Shown in pieces: positions 44,168 through 53,648 of a stretch of 64,000 nucleotides of DNA (positions are counted from its first letter, which is position 1; the number at the start of each line of letters is the position of its first letter). This DNA comes from Flammeovirgaceae bacterium UBA7330. Its GTDB lineage: Bacteria > Bacteroidota > Bacteroidia > Cytophagales > Cyclobacteriaceae. The stretch lies in contig DKPQ01000005.1 in the NCBI GenBank assembly GCA_002471275.1, positions 310,001-374,000 on the forward strand. Direction: 5' to 3'. Both the position numbers and the translations under genes were made by a program. Under the pieces are notes generated by a model. It was not told the origin of the DNA. It made no database searches and saw only the letters and a list, made by a program, of their open reading frames with translations.

Positions 44168-45246
44168 ATGGCCACAATATGAGGATGGTTTTAAGTTTTT
44201 TATGTCTTGGGATGGCGCTGCTTTCACAAGCCCAGGTGGATGAAAAATCAATTGACAACTGGTTTGTCATCAAAGACAACCGGATCAAGCCGATTACATC
44301 CATGACGGATCAGTCCCTGGTTAACCTGAATCTTACTGATTTTACGGATTCTGACACCATCAAGCTATGTCATGGGTCTCCCATTGATGTGTGGATCAAC
44401 AACAAGCTGTATTTCCGGGAACTCCCAAAGGGCTGCGATAAATTCAGGGTACTTGATTTACGCCAACAGGTGGGTATGGACTCACTCATCCTGTCTGTTT
44501 CATACGACCGATATGCCCAGTTGACTGCAAGTCTTTTGGTGTCGTCAAACGATTCAGATAACCTGGCATTACCAAGAGACAAAAACCTGGACACCTTGTC
44601 GGAGTTTTATTTGCAGGCATTGTTTATCATTTTGATTTTGGCCGCTGCATTGAAATATGCTTTCCCGGCCAAGTTTGCCTGGGTATTGAGCAATCCTTTG
44701 GCAAGTCGGTCTGCTTCAGATATTGAGGAGTTCTATAAGGGTTTTTGGCACATCGAAAACTTAATTACTACTTTGATTTTTGCTTTGATTGCAGCAGTAC
44801 AGATTATTTACATCCATCATGAATTAAGCATCTGGCCGTACTTAAATACATGGGGCAATCAGTACTTTTCCCAGTGGCTTTTTATTTCGGGGATAGTATT
44901 TTTGATGGTTTTAGCTAAATATATTTTTTCCCGTTTGATGGCCATGTTACTCCAAACCAGGTTTTTGCCAAATATTCAGTATCAGGATTTTATTCAGATA
45001 TTTATTTGGTTATCTTTTGCCAGTCTGGGCTTGTTTTTTGCAGATCTTTTCATTATAAAGAATACCAGCTTTATCCTGGTAAATCTTGCCTATCTTCTTT
45101 TAATCCTAGTTTTGGGCGCTTTCCAGTTATGGCTTTATTTTAAGTTTGTTAAATTTTATTCTCATAAAAAACTCCTGATAATTTCCTACCTTTGCACGAC
45201 TGAATTTTTACCGGTTTTCCTGATCATCTTTTGGTTAGTGAAATAA
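44164..45246 (+). CDS. DUF4271 membrane protein
   Basis: 360 residues. N-terminal signal-like helix and a ~110-residue soluble part, then hydrophobic helices typical of DUF4271 (FIILILAAALKYAFPAKF; LITTLIFALIAAVQIIYI; FLMVLAKYIFSRLMAM; FIQIFIWLSFASLGLFF; LVNLAYLLLILVLGAFQLWL; LIISYLCTTEFLPVFLII). In Bacteroidota such genes sit next to hemD and T9SS genes, as here. Function unknown. Its 3' end contains a -7 box for the next gene. Confidence 0.85.
   Translation: MNGHNMRMVLSFLCLGMALLSQAQVDEKSIDNWFVIKDNRIKPITSMTDQSLVNLNLTDFTDSDTIKLCHGSPIDVWINNKLYFRELPKGCDKFRVLDLRQQVGMDSLILSVSYDRYAQLTASLLVSSNDSDNLALPRDKNLDTLSEFYLQALFIILILAAALKYAFPAKFAWVLSNPLASRSASDIEEFYKGFWHIENLITTLIFALIAAVQIIYIHHELSIWPYLNTWGNQYFSQWLFISGIVFLMVLAKYIFSRLMAMLLQTRFLPNIQYQDFIQIFIWLSFASLGLFFADLFIIKNTSFILVNLAYLLLILVLGAFQLWLYFKFVKFYSHKKLLIISYLCTTEFLPVFLIIFWLVK
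45187..45194 (+). promoter_or_regulatory. Internal -7 box upstream of hemD
   Basis: TACCTTTG, followed by CA, an exact Bacteroidota -7 box inside the last codons of the DUF4271 gene and 85 nt before hemD. It probably drives hemD separately from the upstream pair. Confidence 0.5.
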
Positions 45247-45278
45247 TGGTTAAAAGGTCGAAGTCATAATGAAACGGC

Positions 45279-46067
45279 ATGAGTGAAGAATTACTAGTTA
45301 CAGACAAGGAACGGCTCAATAAAGTATCATCCATCTTAGTATCACAACCAGAGCCAACGGATAAGAAGAACTCTCCCTATTACAAGCTTGCTGAAAAATA
45401 CAATGTGCAAATTGATTTCAGAAAGTTTATTCAGGTAGACCCGGTAGACATCAAGGAGTTTAGAAAACAAAAAATCAACATCCTTGACCACACAGCGATC
45501 ATCTTTACAAGCAGAAATGCAGTTGATCACTTTTTCCGGTTAGCCACAGAAAGTAAGGTAGAGATACCCAGTGATATGAAATATTTCTGTGTTTCCGAGC
45601 AAACGGCAAATTATCTGCAGAAATATATTGTGATCCGTAAGCGGAAGATATTCACAGGGGAACGTACCGCATCAGACCTTTTTGATGTGATGAAAAAACA
45701 CAAGGATGAGACATTTCTATATCCTTGCTCCAACATCAGAAAGGATGATATTCCGGTATTTCTGGAGACCAATGGATACAAATTCAATGAGGCTGTGATC
45801 TACAAGACTGTAGCTTCAGACCTTTCGGACCTTGCAGATATCAAATATGATATCATTGCTTTTTTCAGTCCTTCCGGTATCCAGTCACTATTTGAGAACT
45901 TTCCCGGCTTCAAGCAGGAAAAAACAAGGATAGCTGCATTTGGTCCTACCACAGCAAAAGCCGTGAGAGATGCTAACCTGATATTAGATATTCAGGCGCC
46001 GCTACCCAATGCACCTTCTATGACTGGTGCGCTGGAACTTTATATCAAGCAGGCAAACAACCTGTAG
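45279..46067 (+). CDS. hemD: Uroporphyrinogen-III synthase
   Basis: 262 residues, two-lobed HemD fold. Visible family elements: VSSILVSQPEPTDKKNSPYYKL (N-terminal strand), AIIFTSRNAVDHFFRLATES, the hinge around VYKT-like VIYKTVASDL, IIAFFSPSGIQSLFENFPGF, and FGPTTAKAVRDANL near the end. It closes the tetrapyrrole ring in haem biosynthesis. HemD proteins are weakly conserved, so the call rests on length, motif order and context. Confidence 0.85.
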   Translation: MSEELLVTDKERLNKVSSILVSQPEPTDKKNSPYYKLAEKYNVQIDFRKFIQVDPVDIKEFRKQKINILDHTAIIFTSRNAVDHFFRLATESKVEIPSDMKYFCVSEQTANYLQKYIVIRKRKIFTGERTASDLFDVMKKHKDETFLYPCSNIRKDDIPVFLETNGYKFNEAVIYKTVASDLSDLADIKYDIIAFFSPSGIQSLFENFPGFKQEKTRIAAFGPTTAKAVRDANLILDIQAPLPNAPSMTGALELYIKQANNL

Positions 46068-46107
46068 ATATAAGCGTTTTTAATATTTAGCGTTTACCTT
46101 TATAGCA

Positions 46108-47076
46108 ATGTTGAAGAAGTGGCTGATCCTTTCATTACTCCTGAGCATGTGTTTTCTGTCGAAAGCACAGAACGGATTTTTTTTCAGCCACTACATGCTC
46201 AATCCTTCTTACTTCAACCCGGCATGGGTGGGTACAGGGGAATCAGCATTTGTTGCTTTTCAGTATCGCAATCAGTGGTTGGGATACTCCAGCTCTTTCG
46301 ATGGTGATGGAGGAGCCCCCAGCACTCAGCTGCTTACGTTAAATATTCCGGTCAATAGCGTGATTTCCGGGTTGGGATTCAACTTATCCAATGACAACCT
46401 GGGTCCACTCAATAATATCCAGGGACAGTTTACGGTAGCATCAAAATGGAACCTGAGTTTTGGGACCCTTTCCGTGGGAGTGATGCCGGGTTTCTTTTCT
46501 CAGACAGAAAAATTTGATGAGCTGAGGTTCAACGATCCCGAGGACCCCCTCAACGTAGGAGCCAGGCAGACTCAGTTGAAAGCAGATTTAAATGCCGGAA
46601 TATTCTTCCAGTCCAAAGGCAATATTTACTTTGGGTTGAGCGCACTAAATATTTTGGAGCCCTCTTTCAACTTTGGGATCAACATTGATACAGTCTCATT
46701 TGGCAACAATTTTAAGAGAAATTATACCGGACTGGTAGGTACAGTAATCAATATCAACCAGGACCTGGTAATCAGACCCAGTGTGCTGGTCAGATCTGAC
46801 CTTGTTGGCTTTACCTATGATTTGAGTGCACTGGCAGTTTTCAAAGAAAAGATGTGGGGCGGGATTTCTTACCGTCGTTCGGAATCAGCTATCCTGTTAT
46901 TGGGGTATAGTCTGCTTGAAGACAACGTACTGAAGCTGGGCTATTCATTCGATTATGTGGTGGACGAGCAGGATGCCAAACAGCCTACTTCTCATGAAAT
47001 CTTCATTAGGTACGATATTCCTGATTTAATTTTCGGTGGGAAGAAAACAGTTAAAACCCCAAGATTCAGTTTTTGA
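46108..47076 (+). CDS. PorP/SprF-family T9SS membrane protein
   Basis: 322 residues, signal peptide (WLILSLLLSMCFLSKAQ). N-terminal FFFSHYMLNPSYFNPAWVGT is the conserved PorP/SprF opening, followed by GLGFNLSNDNLGPLNNIQGQ and an outer membrane barrel (SFGTLSVGVMPGFFSQ; LGYSFDYVV). PorP/SprF proteins support secretion of specific T9SS cargo or filament proteins and often pair with them. Here it precedes the gld operon by about 170 nt. Confidence 0.9.
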   Translation: MLKKWLILSLLLSMCFLSKAQNGFFFSHYMLNPSYFNPAWVGTGESAFVAFQYRNQWLGYSSSFDGDGGAPSTQLLTLNIPVNSVISGLGFNLSNDNLGPLNNIQGQFTVASKWNLSFGTLSVGVMPGFFSQTEKFDELRFNDPEDPLNVGARQTQLKADLNAGIFFQSKGNIYFGLSALNILEPSFNFGINIDTVSFGNNFKRNYTGLVGTVININQDLVIRPSVLVRSDLVGFTYDLSALAVFKEKMWGGISYRRSESAILLLGYSLLEDNVLKLGYSFDYVVDEQDAKQPTSHEIFIRYDIPDLIFGGKKTVKTPRFSF

Positions 47077-47245
47077 CCTAAGGTATTTCACTGATTTTTT
47101 AACTTAAAGACGTATTTTTTGGATAATTTCAATGCAAAGTTTGTGTTGAAAAAACAGAAGGTTATATATTTAGGCCCATTTTGATGCAATATTTTAGAAG
47201 AAAGTTTGTTTAATTTACATACTTGCTAAGTTCAAATTAGGTGTT

Positions 47246-48283
47246 ATGAATAAAATGCGTGTTTTTTCGCTTTCCACGTTGGCATTACTTTCTCTCGGCG
47301 TACTGACCCAAAGTTGCGGTCTGTTCGGCGGAGGTGGAGGTTCTGATCGTGGTGAGCTAATAGGAGTTCAAGGCCGGGAAGGCTGGGAAATGACAAGACC
47401 CTATGGGATGACGGCTGTACCAGCCGGGACATTTCACATGGGGCAAGCTGACCAAGATGTAGCAGCTACACAAATCAACTTTAACAAACAGGTCACCATC
47501 AGTGCATTCTTCATGGATGAGACTGAGATCACCAACAATGAGTACCGACAGTTTACTGTGGCAATCACTGAGGGATCAGAGGTAGACCTGCCTGCGGGTT
47601 ATTCTGTGGCTGATCTACTTCCGGATACCACTGTTTGGGTCAAAGACTTTACACACCACATGGGAGATCCTATGATGGTGTATTACTGGTCTCACCCGGC
47701 ATTTGATGATTATCCGGTAGTTGGTGTTGACTGGAATGCCGCAAGGTTTTTCTGTAAATGGCGGACTCAACATTTGAATGAATGGAGAGCGAGCGTTGGA
47801 TTGTTTGAGATGCCTGCATTCAGGCTGCCCAACGAAGCCGAATGGGAATATGCTTCCAGAGGCGGACGCGACATGGCTAAATATCCATGGGGTAATCCTT
47901 ACATAAGAAATACAAAAGGGTGTCTTTTGGCAAACTTCAAACCAGGTAGAGGAAACTATTTTGACGATGGTTTTGCCTATACTTCTCCGGTTGGAACATA
48001 CTTTGCCAATGAGTACGGACTTTTTGATATGGCAGGAAATGCAGCAGAGTGGTGCGAAGATGCCTACAACCCTGCTTCGATGCCAGTGGTTTGGGATTTG
48101 AACCCAACCTATTATGATGACAGGGTAAATTATAAGATCGTGCGTGGTGGCTCGTGGAAAGATATCGCTTATTATCTGGAAACTGGTACACGTGCTTTTG
48201 AGCATAGAGATTCAACAAGGTCTTCTATTGGATTTAGATGCTCAATGACTTATATTGGTCGTTCTTCAGGATATGAATTTTAA
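47246..48283 (+). CDS. gldK: Gliding motility/T9SS lipoprotein GldK
   Basis: 345 residues. Lipoprotein signal (LALLSLGVLTQSC, Cys24 region), Gly-rich GLFGGGGG linker, then an FGE-sulfatase/formylglycine-type domain without catalytic function: MDETEITNNEYRQF, VVGVDWNAARFFCKWR, RLPNEAEWEYASRGG, GLFDMAGNAAEWCEDAY, IVRGGSWKDIAYY. GldK forms an outer-membrane ring with GldN around the T9SS. First of the conserved gldK-L-M-N order. Confidence 0.95.
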   Translation: MNKMRVFSLSTLALLSLGVLTQSCGLFGGGGGSDRGELIGVQGREGWEMTRPYGMTAVPAGTFHMGQADQDVAATQINFNKQVTISAFFMDETEITNNEYRQFTVAITEGSEVDLPAGYSVADLLPDTTVWVKDFTHHMGDPMMVYYWSHPAFDDYPVVGVDWNAARFFCKWRTQHLNEWRASVGLFEMPAFRLPNEAEWEYASRGGRDMAKYPWGNPYIRNTKGCLLANFKPGRGNYFDDGFAYTSPVGTYFANEYGLFDMAGNAAEWCEDAYNPASMPVVWDLNPTYYDDRVNYKIVRGGSWKDIAYYLETGTRAFEHRDSTRSSIGFRCSMTYIGRSSGYEF

Positions 48284-48319
48284 AAAAGCTATAAGTTACT
48301 AACCTAAATATTTAAAATA

Positions 48320-49117
48320 ATGAGCAAAAAAGGCGGATTCCAAGAGTTACTCTTTAAGACCATTATGCCCAAGATCTATGGCATAGGTGCTGCAATTGTT
48401 ATTGTTGGAGCAATGTTTAAGATCCTTCACTTACCCGGTGCGGCAGTTATGCTTGGGGTCGGACTTACCACTGAGGCAGTCATTTTCTTCTTAAGTTCTT
48501 TTGAACCAATGCACAAAGAGCCGGATTGGTCCAAAGTATACCCCGAACTATCTGATGAATACGATGGGGCTCCAAAGGCAGCTCCTGCAAGAGCAACCGG
48601 AGTTTCTGCTTCATTAGATAAGGTGATGGCTGAAGGAAACATAGGTCCTGAACTGGTCAAGAGCCTGGGTGACGGCATGAGAAATCTTGCTGACTCAGCC
48701 AAGAAAATGGCCAATCTTGGAGATGCTGCGCTGGCAACAAATGAGTATACTGGCAATGTAAGGCAAGCGTCTAAATCATTGGCTGAAGTAAATAAATCGT
48801 ATGCTAACATCACACAGTATGTTGGTGAGATTGCCAATGCCGCTAAGGACACAAAAAATTATCAGTCAGAAGTACAAACTGTAACCAAGAGCCTTGGAGC
48901 TCTCAATGCCGTTTATGAAATGGAATTGAAAGATGCTCAGAGCCATGTTCAGTCAATGAACAAGTTCTACTCTAATGTTACGGATGCGTTAAACAGTATG
49001 GCGGAAGCAGGAAAAGAAACTGCTGCTTTCCAAACAGAACTAAATCAATTGACTTCAAATATTGCTTCACTAAACAAAGTGTATGGCAGTATGTTGAGTG
49101 CAATGAAGCAAGGTTAA
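48320..49117 (+). CDS. gldL: T9SS motor protein GldL
   Basis: 265 residues. Two transmembrane helices at ~16-35 and ~40-60 with conserved charged residues inside or next to them: Lys34 and His37 (AMFKILHLPG) and Glu52 (LTTEAVIFFL), equivalent to K27, H30 and E49 of Flavobacterium johnsoniae GldL. The cytoplasmic part is coiled coil (SKSLAEVNKSYANITQYVGE). With GldM it forms the proton-driven motor of the T9SS. Confidence 0.95.
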   Translation: MSKKGGFQELLFKTIMPKIYGIGAAIVIVGAMFKILHLPGAAVMLGVGLTTEAVIFFLSSFEPMHKEPDWSKVYPELSDEYDGAPKAAPARATGVSASLDKVMAEGNIGPELVKSLGDGMRNLADSAKKMANLGDAALATNEYTGNVRQASKSLAEVNKSYANITQYVGEIANAAKDTKNYQSEVQTVTKSLGALNAVYEMELKDAQSHVQSMNKFYSNVTDALNSMAEAGKETAAFQTELNQLTSNIASLNKVYGSMLSAMKQG

Positions 49118-49150
49118 TTTTTCCACAAATAAGCTAAACACCGAAAGAAC

Positions 49151-50800
49151 ATGGCTGGAGGAAAAGAAACACCAAGGCAGAAGATGATCGGGATGATGTA
49201 TCTCGTGCTAACAGCATTGTTGGCACTGAACGTCAGCTCGACCGTAATTGACAAGTTCGTCTTTTTGAATGACTCTTTGGTAAGAGCCAACAACGAGACA
49301 ACAGAGCGAAACATTCAGACCTTATCAAGTATTAAAAGCACTGTGGCTGATCTGGGTAGCAGACCAGCTGATGTGAAGATCGCTGAGGCTGCTGCTGAGC
49401 TAAGAGCCAGAGCAGATCAGGTCGTTCAGGATATCACATTGTTAAAGGATACATTAATCGATTTAACGGGTGGTTATTTGGAAGAGCATGAGCCTGATTA
49501 TGTCGGCGATGCTAAGAACCTGGTAGGTAAGACCGACTATGATAAGGTTGGCCACTACATGATGCCCGAAGAAGAGGGTGGAGAAGGACATGGTGCCAGA
49601 CTCAAACAACTGCTGAATGATTATGCTGCTTATGTAGCAGAGATGGTTGCAGCTTTTGGCGCAGACCCTTCAGAAGTAGAGCGATACACCCCTATTGCAC
49701 TGGATGCTGATGAAGATCCCGTTTATAGCCTGGACCCTAACCAAAAAGGAAAGAAATTTTCTACACTGGCTTTTGACGCTTCACCAACACCAGCGGGTCT
49801 GGCCACACTGAGTGAATTTCAATCCCGTGTATTGGGATATGAAACCAGAGCCATTGGCTTCCTGGCGGGTAAAGTAGGAGCAGGTGACCTCAAGTTTGAC
49901 CAGATCAATGCGATGGTTAGACCTGAATCTAAATATGTAACGGCCGGAGCGAAATACAGTGCAGAAATGTTCATTGCTGCATCGTCTTCCGGAGTGACTC
50001 CTACGATGGCTTACAATGGCAACAAGATACCTGTAAATGAGCGAGGTATCGGATTGGTAGAATTTACTGCCAGAGCCAGCAATTATGACAAAAACGGTCT
50101 TTCGAGACAAACATATAAGGCAGAGATCTCTGTAACCATGCCCGGTGGAAGGGATACCACTTTCACCAATGAGATTGAGTACTTTGTTATTCAACCGGTG
50201 ATCCAGGTACAGTCTACTGCAGTAAACGCTTTGTATTGGAGATGTGGTAACAGCCTGAATGTAACTGTTCAGGGCTTAGGACCAACATTTGTTCCTTCTT
50301 TCTCTGCACAGGGAGCAGCTGCCATTTCTGGTGGAGGCACACAGGTTACCCTTGTTCCAACTGCTACAGATAAGGTAATATTGAATGTATCTAATGGTGG
50401 CACCTATATAGGAAGCAAAGAATTTGGTGTAAGACCAGTTCCGCCTCCGGACATTGTATTTGCTACACCTCAGGGCCCGATCAACCTGAAAACAGGTATG
50501 TCAGCCAAGACGCCAAGGATGCAGATCGGTGCTGTTGCGGATGAAAACTTCCAGCAAACGCTTCCTGATGATGCCAAATTCAGAGTTGCTGAAGCTACAC
50601 TTACCCTGGTGAGTGGTGGTTTGGCCAGGGGTTCAATGAATGTATCAGGTGGTGCGGCGAATCTTGCAACTTTGCTAGGTAATGCCAGAAAGGGAGATTT
50701 GCTGAACGTTGAGATCAAGCTGGTACAACGACAAAATTTTAGAGGACAGGTAGAGCCTTTCCCGGTGAGGAATAAATTTTATAATATTCCTCTGCAATAG
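49151..50800 (+). CDS. gldM: T9SS motor protein GldM
   Basis: 549 residues. One N-terminal transmembrane helix (MIGMMYLVLTALLALNVSS) preceded by Arg9 (TPRQK), the arginine known to interact with GldL. The periplasmic part has helical D1 (SIKSTVADLGSRPADVKIAE) and beta-rich Ig-like domains (GRDTTFTNEIEYFVIQPVIQ; VILNVSNGGTYIGSKEFGV). It couples the inner-membrane motor to the GldK/GldN ring. Confidence 0.95.
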   Translation: MAGGKETPRQKMIGMMYLVLTALLALNVSSTVIDKFVFLNDSLVRANNETTERNIQTLSSIKSTVADLGSRPADVKIAEAAAELRARADQVVQDITLLKDTLIDLTGGYLEEHEPDYVGDAKNLVGKTDYDKVGHYMMPEEEGGEGHGARLKQLLNDYAAYVAEMVAAFGADPSEVERYTPIALDADEDPVYSLDPNQKGKKFSTLAFDASPTPAGLATLSEFQSRVLGYETRAIGFLAGKVGAGDLKFDQINAMVRPESKYVTAGAKYSAEMFIAASSSGVTPTMAYNGNKIPVNERGIGLVEFTARASNYDKNGLSRQTYKAEISVTMPGGRDTTFTNEIEYFVIQPVIQVQSTAVNALYWRCGNSLNVTVQGLGPTFVPSFSAQGAAAISGGGTQVTLVPTATDKVILNVSNGGTYIGSKEFGVRPVPPPDIVFATPQGPINLKTGMSAKTPRMQIGAVADENFQQTLPDDAKFRVAEATLTLVSGGLARGSMNVSGGAANLATLLGNARKGDLLNVEIKLVQRQNFRGQVEPFPVRNKFYNIPLQ

Positions 50801-50820
50801 TTATAGTAAACAAACAGGTA

Positions 50821-51684
50821 ATGAATAGAATAAGTTATGCAATCGTCTTTATTCTCCTGGCATCCGGGGCATTAATGGCCCAGGACAAAGGTCAGCCGAT
50901 CATTAAGTCGGAAGTGATCGATGCTCATATCATGTTCGAAAGACAGGTATGGAGAAGAATGGATCTGAAAGAACGACAGAATAGACCTCTGAATTCAAAG
51001 AATGCAGAACTATCCAGGCTTTTGATCGACGCAGTTCGCGAAGGACTGATCAAGCCATATAGAAGTGACTCATGCATCAATCTGCTTGCAGATGATGAAT
51101 TTGAAGCAGCTGTTTCCATAGAGCGTCAGCAGGATGCCTTTGGTGGTGGTGGAGGCGGATTTGACTCCTTCGGCGGTGGTGGATTTGGTGGTGGTTTCGG
51201 GGATACCCAGACCAGTACTGAACCAGCTCCCGAGCAGGAAACCACTAAGGAGTATGATCCGATTCCACCGGATTTGTTTTCTGTGGCATATCTGAGAGAA
51301 GATGTGATTTTCGACAGAAACAGATCAAGAATGCTGTGGTATATCAGGGCAATCTCCATTGCGTTACCAGCAGGAGACCTTACTTGGAACCCGGCAGGAT
51401 TTGAAAAAAAGGTGGCTCACTTCAAATATCAGGATGTGGTTGACCTCTTCAGAGGACCATATGCTGAGAAAGCCATCTGGTTCAACAACCAAAACCAGGC
51501 ACAGCATAGAAATATTGCTGATGCATTTGAGTTAAGGTTGTTCAGAGCTCCTATCGTAAAAGTATCAAATGCTCAAAATCTTGATGTGAGACAGTTGACT
51601 ACGGAAGTATTCGACGCTGTTTTACTCTCTCAGGAGCTTGAGAACAATTTGATGGAATACGAGAGTGAATTATGGGAATACTAG
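50821..51684 (+). CDS. gldN: T9SS ring protein GldN
   Basis: 287 residues. Signal peptide (MNRISYAIVFILLASGALMA). GldN-type body: the VIDAHIMFERQVWRRMDLKE start, LLADDEFEAAVSIERQQD, and VAYLREDVIFDRNRSRMLWY...ISIALPAGDL. A glycine-rich insert (GGGGGFDSFGGGGFGGGFGD, ~100-120) separates the two halves and is longer than usual. It joins GldK in the periplasmic ring. The operon ends at a strong terminator. Confidence 0.95.
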   Translation: MNRISYAIVFILLASGALMAQDKGQPIIKSEVIDAHIMFERQVWRRMDLKERQNRPLNSKNAELSRLLIDAVREGLIKPYRSDSCINLLADDEFEAAVSIERQQDAFGGGGGGFDSFGGGGFGGGFGDTQTSTEPAPEQETTKEYDPIPPDLFSVAYLREDVIFDRNRSRMLWYIRAISIALPAGDLTWNPAGFEKKVAHFKYQDVVDLFRGPYAEKAIWFNNQNQAQHRNIADAFELRLFRAPIVKVSNAQNLDVRQLTTEVFDAVLLSQELENNLMEYESELWEY

Positions 51685-51711
51685 GTTAGTAATTTTATCT
51701 TATAGAAGAGA

Positions 51712-51741
51712 AGGGGGTCATGCAAATGATCCCCTTTTTTA
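51712..51741 (+). terminator. Intrinsic terminator of the gld operon
   Basis: Ten-base stem AGGGGGTCAT / ATGATCCCCT with a GCAA tetraloop and one G-T wobble, followed by TTTTTT. It closes porP/gldKLMN transcription. Confidence 0.85.
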
Positions 51742-51848
51742 TGGACCGGATAAAATGAATTTTATTTCGTTTCCGTATTATCTAAAGGGATTCCCCCAAA
51801 AAGGAGTGAGTTCAGACGGATTTAGAGTAATTGCAGGGTGAGAAATTC

Positions 51849-53648
51849 CTACTTATTCTTTTCTTCAAAGTACTCTCGGATGATCTTGGCTTTATTCAAT
51901 CCGATAAGTTCCGATAGCTCTGTCACACCCAATTCACTGATACGTTTCACGCTTTTGTATTCTGTCAGTAGCAAGCTTTTCGTCTTGGGGCCAATGCCAG
52001 CAATTTCATCTAGTTCTGATTTGACGGAAGCTTTGCTCCGTTTTTGCCTGTGAAACGTAATGGCAAAACGATGGGCCTCATCCCTGAGTTGCTGAAGCAG
52101 CTTAAGAGAACTTGATTTTTTGCTAATATACATGGGAAGCTGATCTTCCGGATAGTAGATTTCTTCAAGCCGTTTGGCAATTCCCACAATGGGGACCTGG
52201 CCGTATATTTCCAATTCTTTAAGGGCCTCTACAGCCGAACTAAGCTGTCCTTTGCCACCATCCACAATGATCAGGTCGGGAAGTGCAGTATTTTCTTTTT
52301 TTAACCGATAGTATCTACGACCTACCACCTCTTTCATGGAGGCGAAGTCATTTGGGCCCTCAACCGTTTTGATGTTAAACTTTCTGTAGTCTTTTTTGCT
52401 GGGCTTACCATTCCTGAAGCAGACCATTGAGGCCACAGGATTGGTGCCCTGGATGTTGCTGTTGTCAAAACATTCAATATGTTTGGGTAAGGTAGTAAGT
52501 CTGAGGTCAGATTGGAGTTGTTCCAGTACCTTGGTTGCATAGGGTTTCGAAGATTCAATGCGTTTGACCTTATCGTTTTTATAGAAAAGTGCATTTTTCA
52601 CAGACAGGTCCACAAGCTTTCGCTTATCCCCAATCTGTGGTATGGTGACTGCTACGCCCTCCCAATCAGTGATTTCTTTGTTTGAAAGGATCTCAGGGCT
52701 CTCACTATCGTATTTATTCCTCAGATTGAAAACCAATACCTGCAACAGTTCGTCGAGTGGTTCATCAATTTTACGGGTAGTTTCCATTGTCTCACTCACC
52801 CGAATGGTTCCATGTTGGATCTTCATGTAATTGATGAATAGCTTGTCCTCAAAGCTTAAGATACCCACCACATCTATGTCGGTAATTTTTTGATTTACGA
52901 TCAAAGATTTGGATTGGAATTTTTCCAGAAGGTCTAACCTGTTTTTATAGTCCTGTGCGGTTTCAAATTTCAACTCACTGGCGGCGTCATTCATGCGTTG
53001 GAGGAAATTGTTTTTTACCACAGAGATATTCCCTTTTAGTACTTCCTTGGCACTTTGGATATCTTCCAGGTAGTCTTTTTCTTCCTGTAGACCCTCACAC
53101 GGTCCCAGGCAGTTTCCAATGTGATATTCCAGGCAGACCTTAAATTTTTTCTTCCTGATGTTTTCTTCCGAAAGCACATAATTGCACGTTCTGATCTTAT
53201 AAAGTTTTCGCAAAAGATCGAGGACGCCATCCATGGCTTTTACGCTGGTGTAGGGCCCAAAGTATTCTCCTTTGGATCTAATGATTCTACGGGTGGAATA
53301 CACACGTGGGAAGCGTTCATTGGTCACGCATATGCTTGGAAAGCTTTTATCATCCTTGAGCAGGATGTTGTACTTGGGTTGATGTTCTTTGATCAGGCTG
53401 TTTTCGAGCAATAACGCATCAAATTCGGAGTTTACCAGCACTACCTCAATGGACTTGATTTCCCCTACCAGCTTAAAAGTCTTCCTGTTGGTAAGACCTG
53501 CACGGTTGAAGTAGCTGGATACCCTTTTTGCCAGATCTTTGGCTTTGCCTACGTAGATAATGATATTCTTTGAGTCAAAGAATTTGTATACACCAGGCTG
53601 ATGAGGCAGGTGCAGATATTCATCGGTAGCAAACTTTTGGGCCTGCAT
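51849..53648 (-). CDS. uvrC: UvrABC excinuclease subunit C
   Basis: 599 residues. GIY-YIG nuclease (GVYKFFDSKNIIIYVGKAKD, residues 19-38), a UVR-type UvrB-binding segment (LQRMNDAASELKFETAQDYK), an RNase H-like endonuclease domain (ECFDNSNIQGTNPVASMVCF; IIVDGGKGQLSSAVEAL) and C-terminal HhH motifs (LDEIAGIGPKTKSLLLTEY). Makes both incisions in nucleotide excision repair. Last gene of the porW-pbp1A-uvrC unit: its ATG overlaps the PBP1A stop by one base. Confidence 0.97.
   Translation of the reverse strand: MQAQKFATDEYLHLPHQPGVYKFFDSKNIIIYVGKAKDLAKRVSSYFNRAGLTNRKTFKLVGEIKSIEVVLVNSEFDALLLENSLIKEHQPKYNILLKDDKSFPSICVTNERFPRVYSTRRIIRSKGEYFGPYTSVKAMDGVLDLLRKLYKIRTCNYVLSEENIRKKKFKVCLEYHIGNCLGPCEGLQEEKDYLEDIQSAKEVLKGNISVVKNNFLQRMNDAASELKFETAQDYKNRLDLLEKFQSKSLIVNQKITDIDVVGILSFEDKLFINYMKIQHGTIRVSETMETTRKIDEPLDELLQVLVFNLRNKYDSESPEILSNKEITDWEGVAVTIPQIGDKRKLVDLSVKNALFYKNDKVKRIESSKPYATKVLEQLQSDLRLTTLPKHIECFDNSNIQGTNPVASMVCFRNGKPSKKDYRKFNIKTVEGPNDFASMKEVVGRRYYRLKKENTALPDLIIVDGGKGQLSSAVEALKELEIYGQVPIVGIAKRLEEIYYPEDQLPMYISKKSSSLKLLQQLRDEAHRFAITFHRQKRSKASVKSELDEIAGIGPKTKSLLLTEYKSVKRISELGVTELSELIGLNKAKIIREYFEEKNK

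Noticed and set aside
47161..47180. TATATTTA upstream of gldK as a -7 box
   Set aside because: Lacks the final G of TAnnTTTG and sits in AT-rich sequence; not distinctive.
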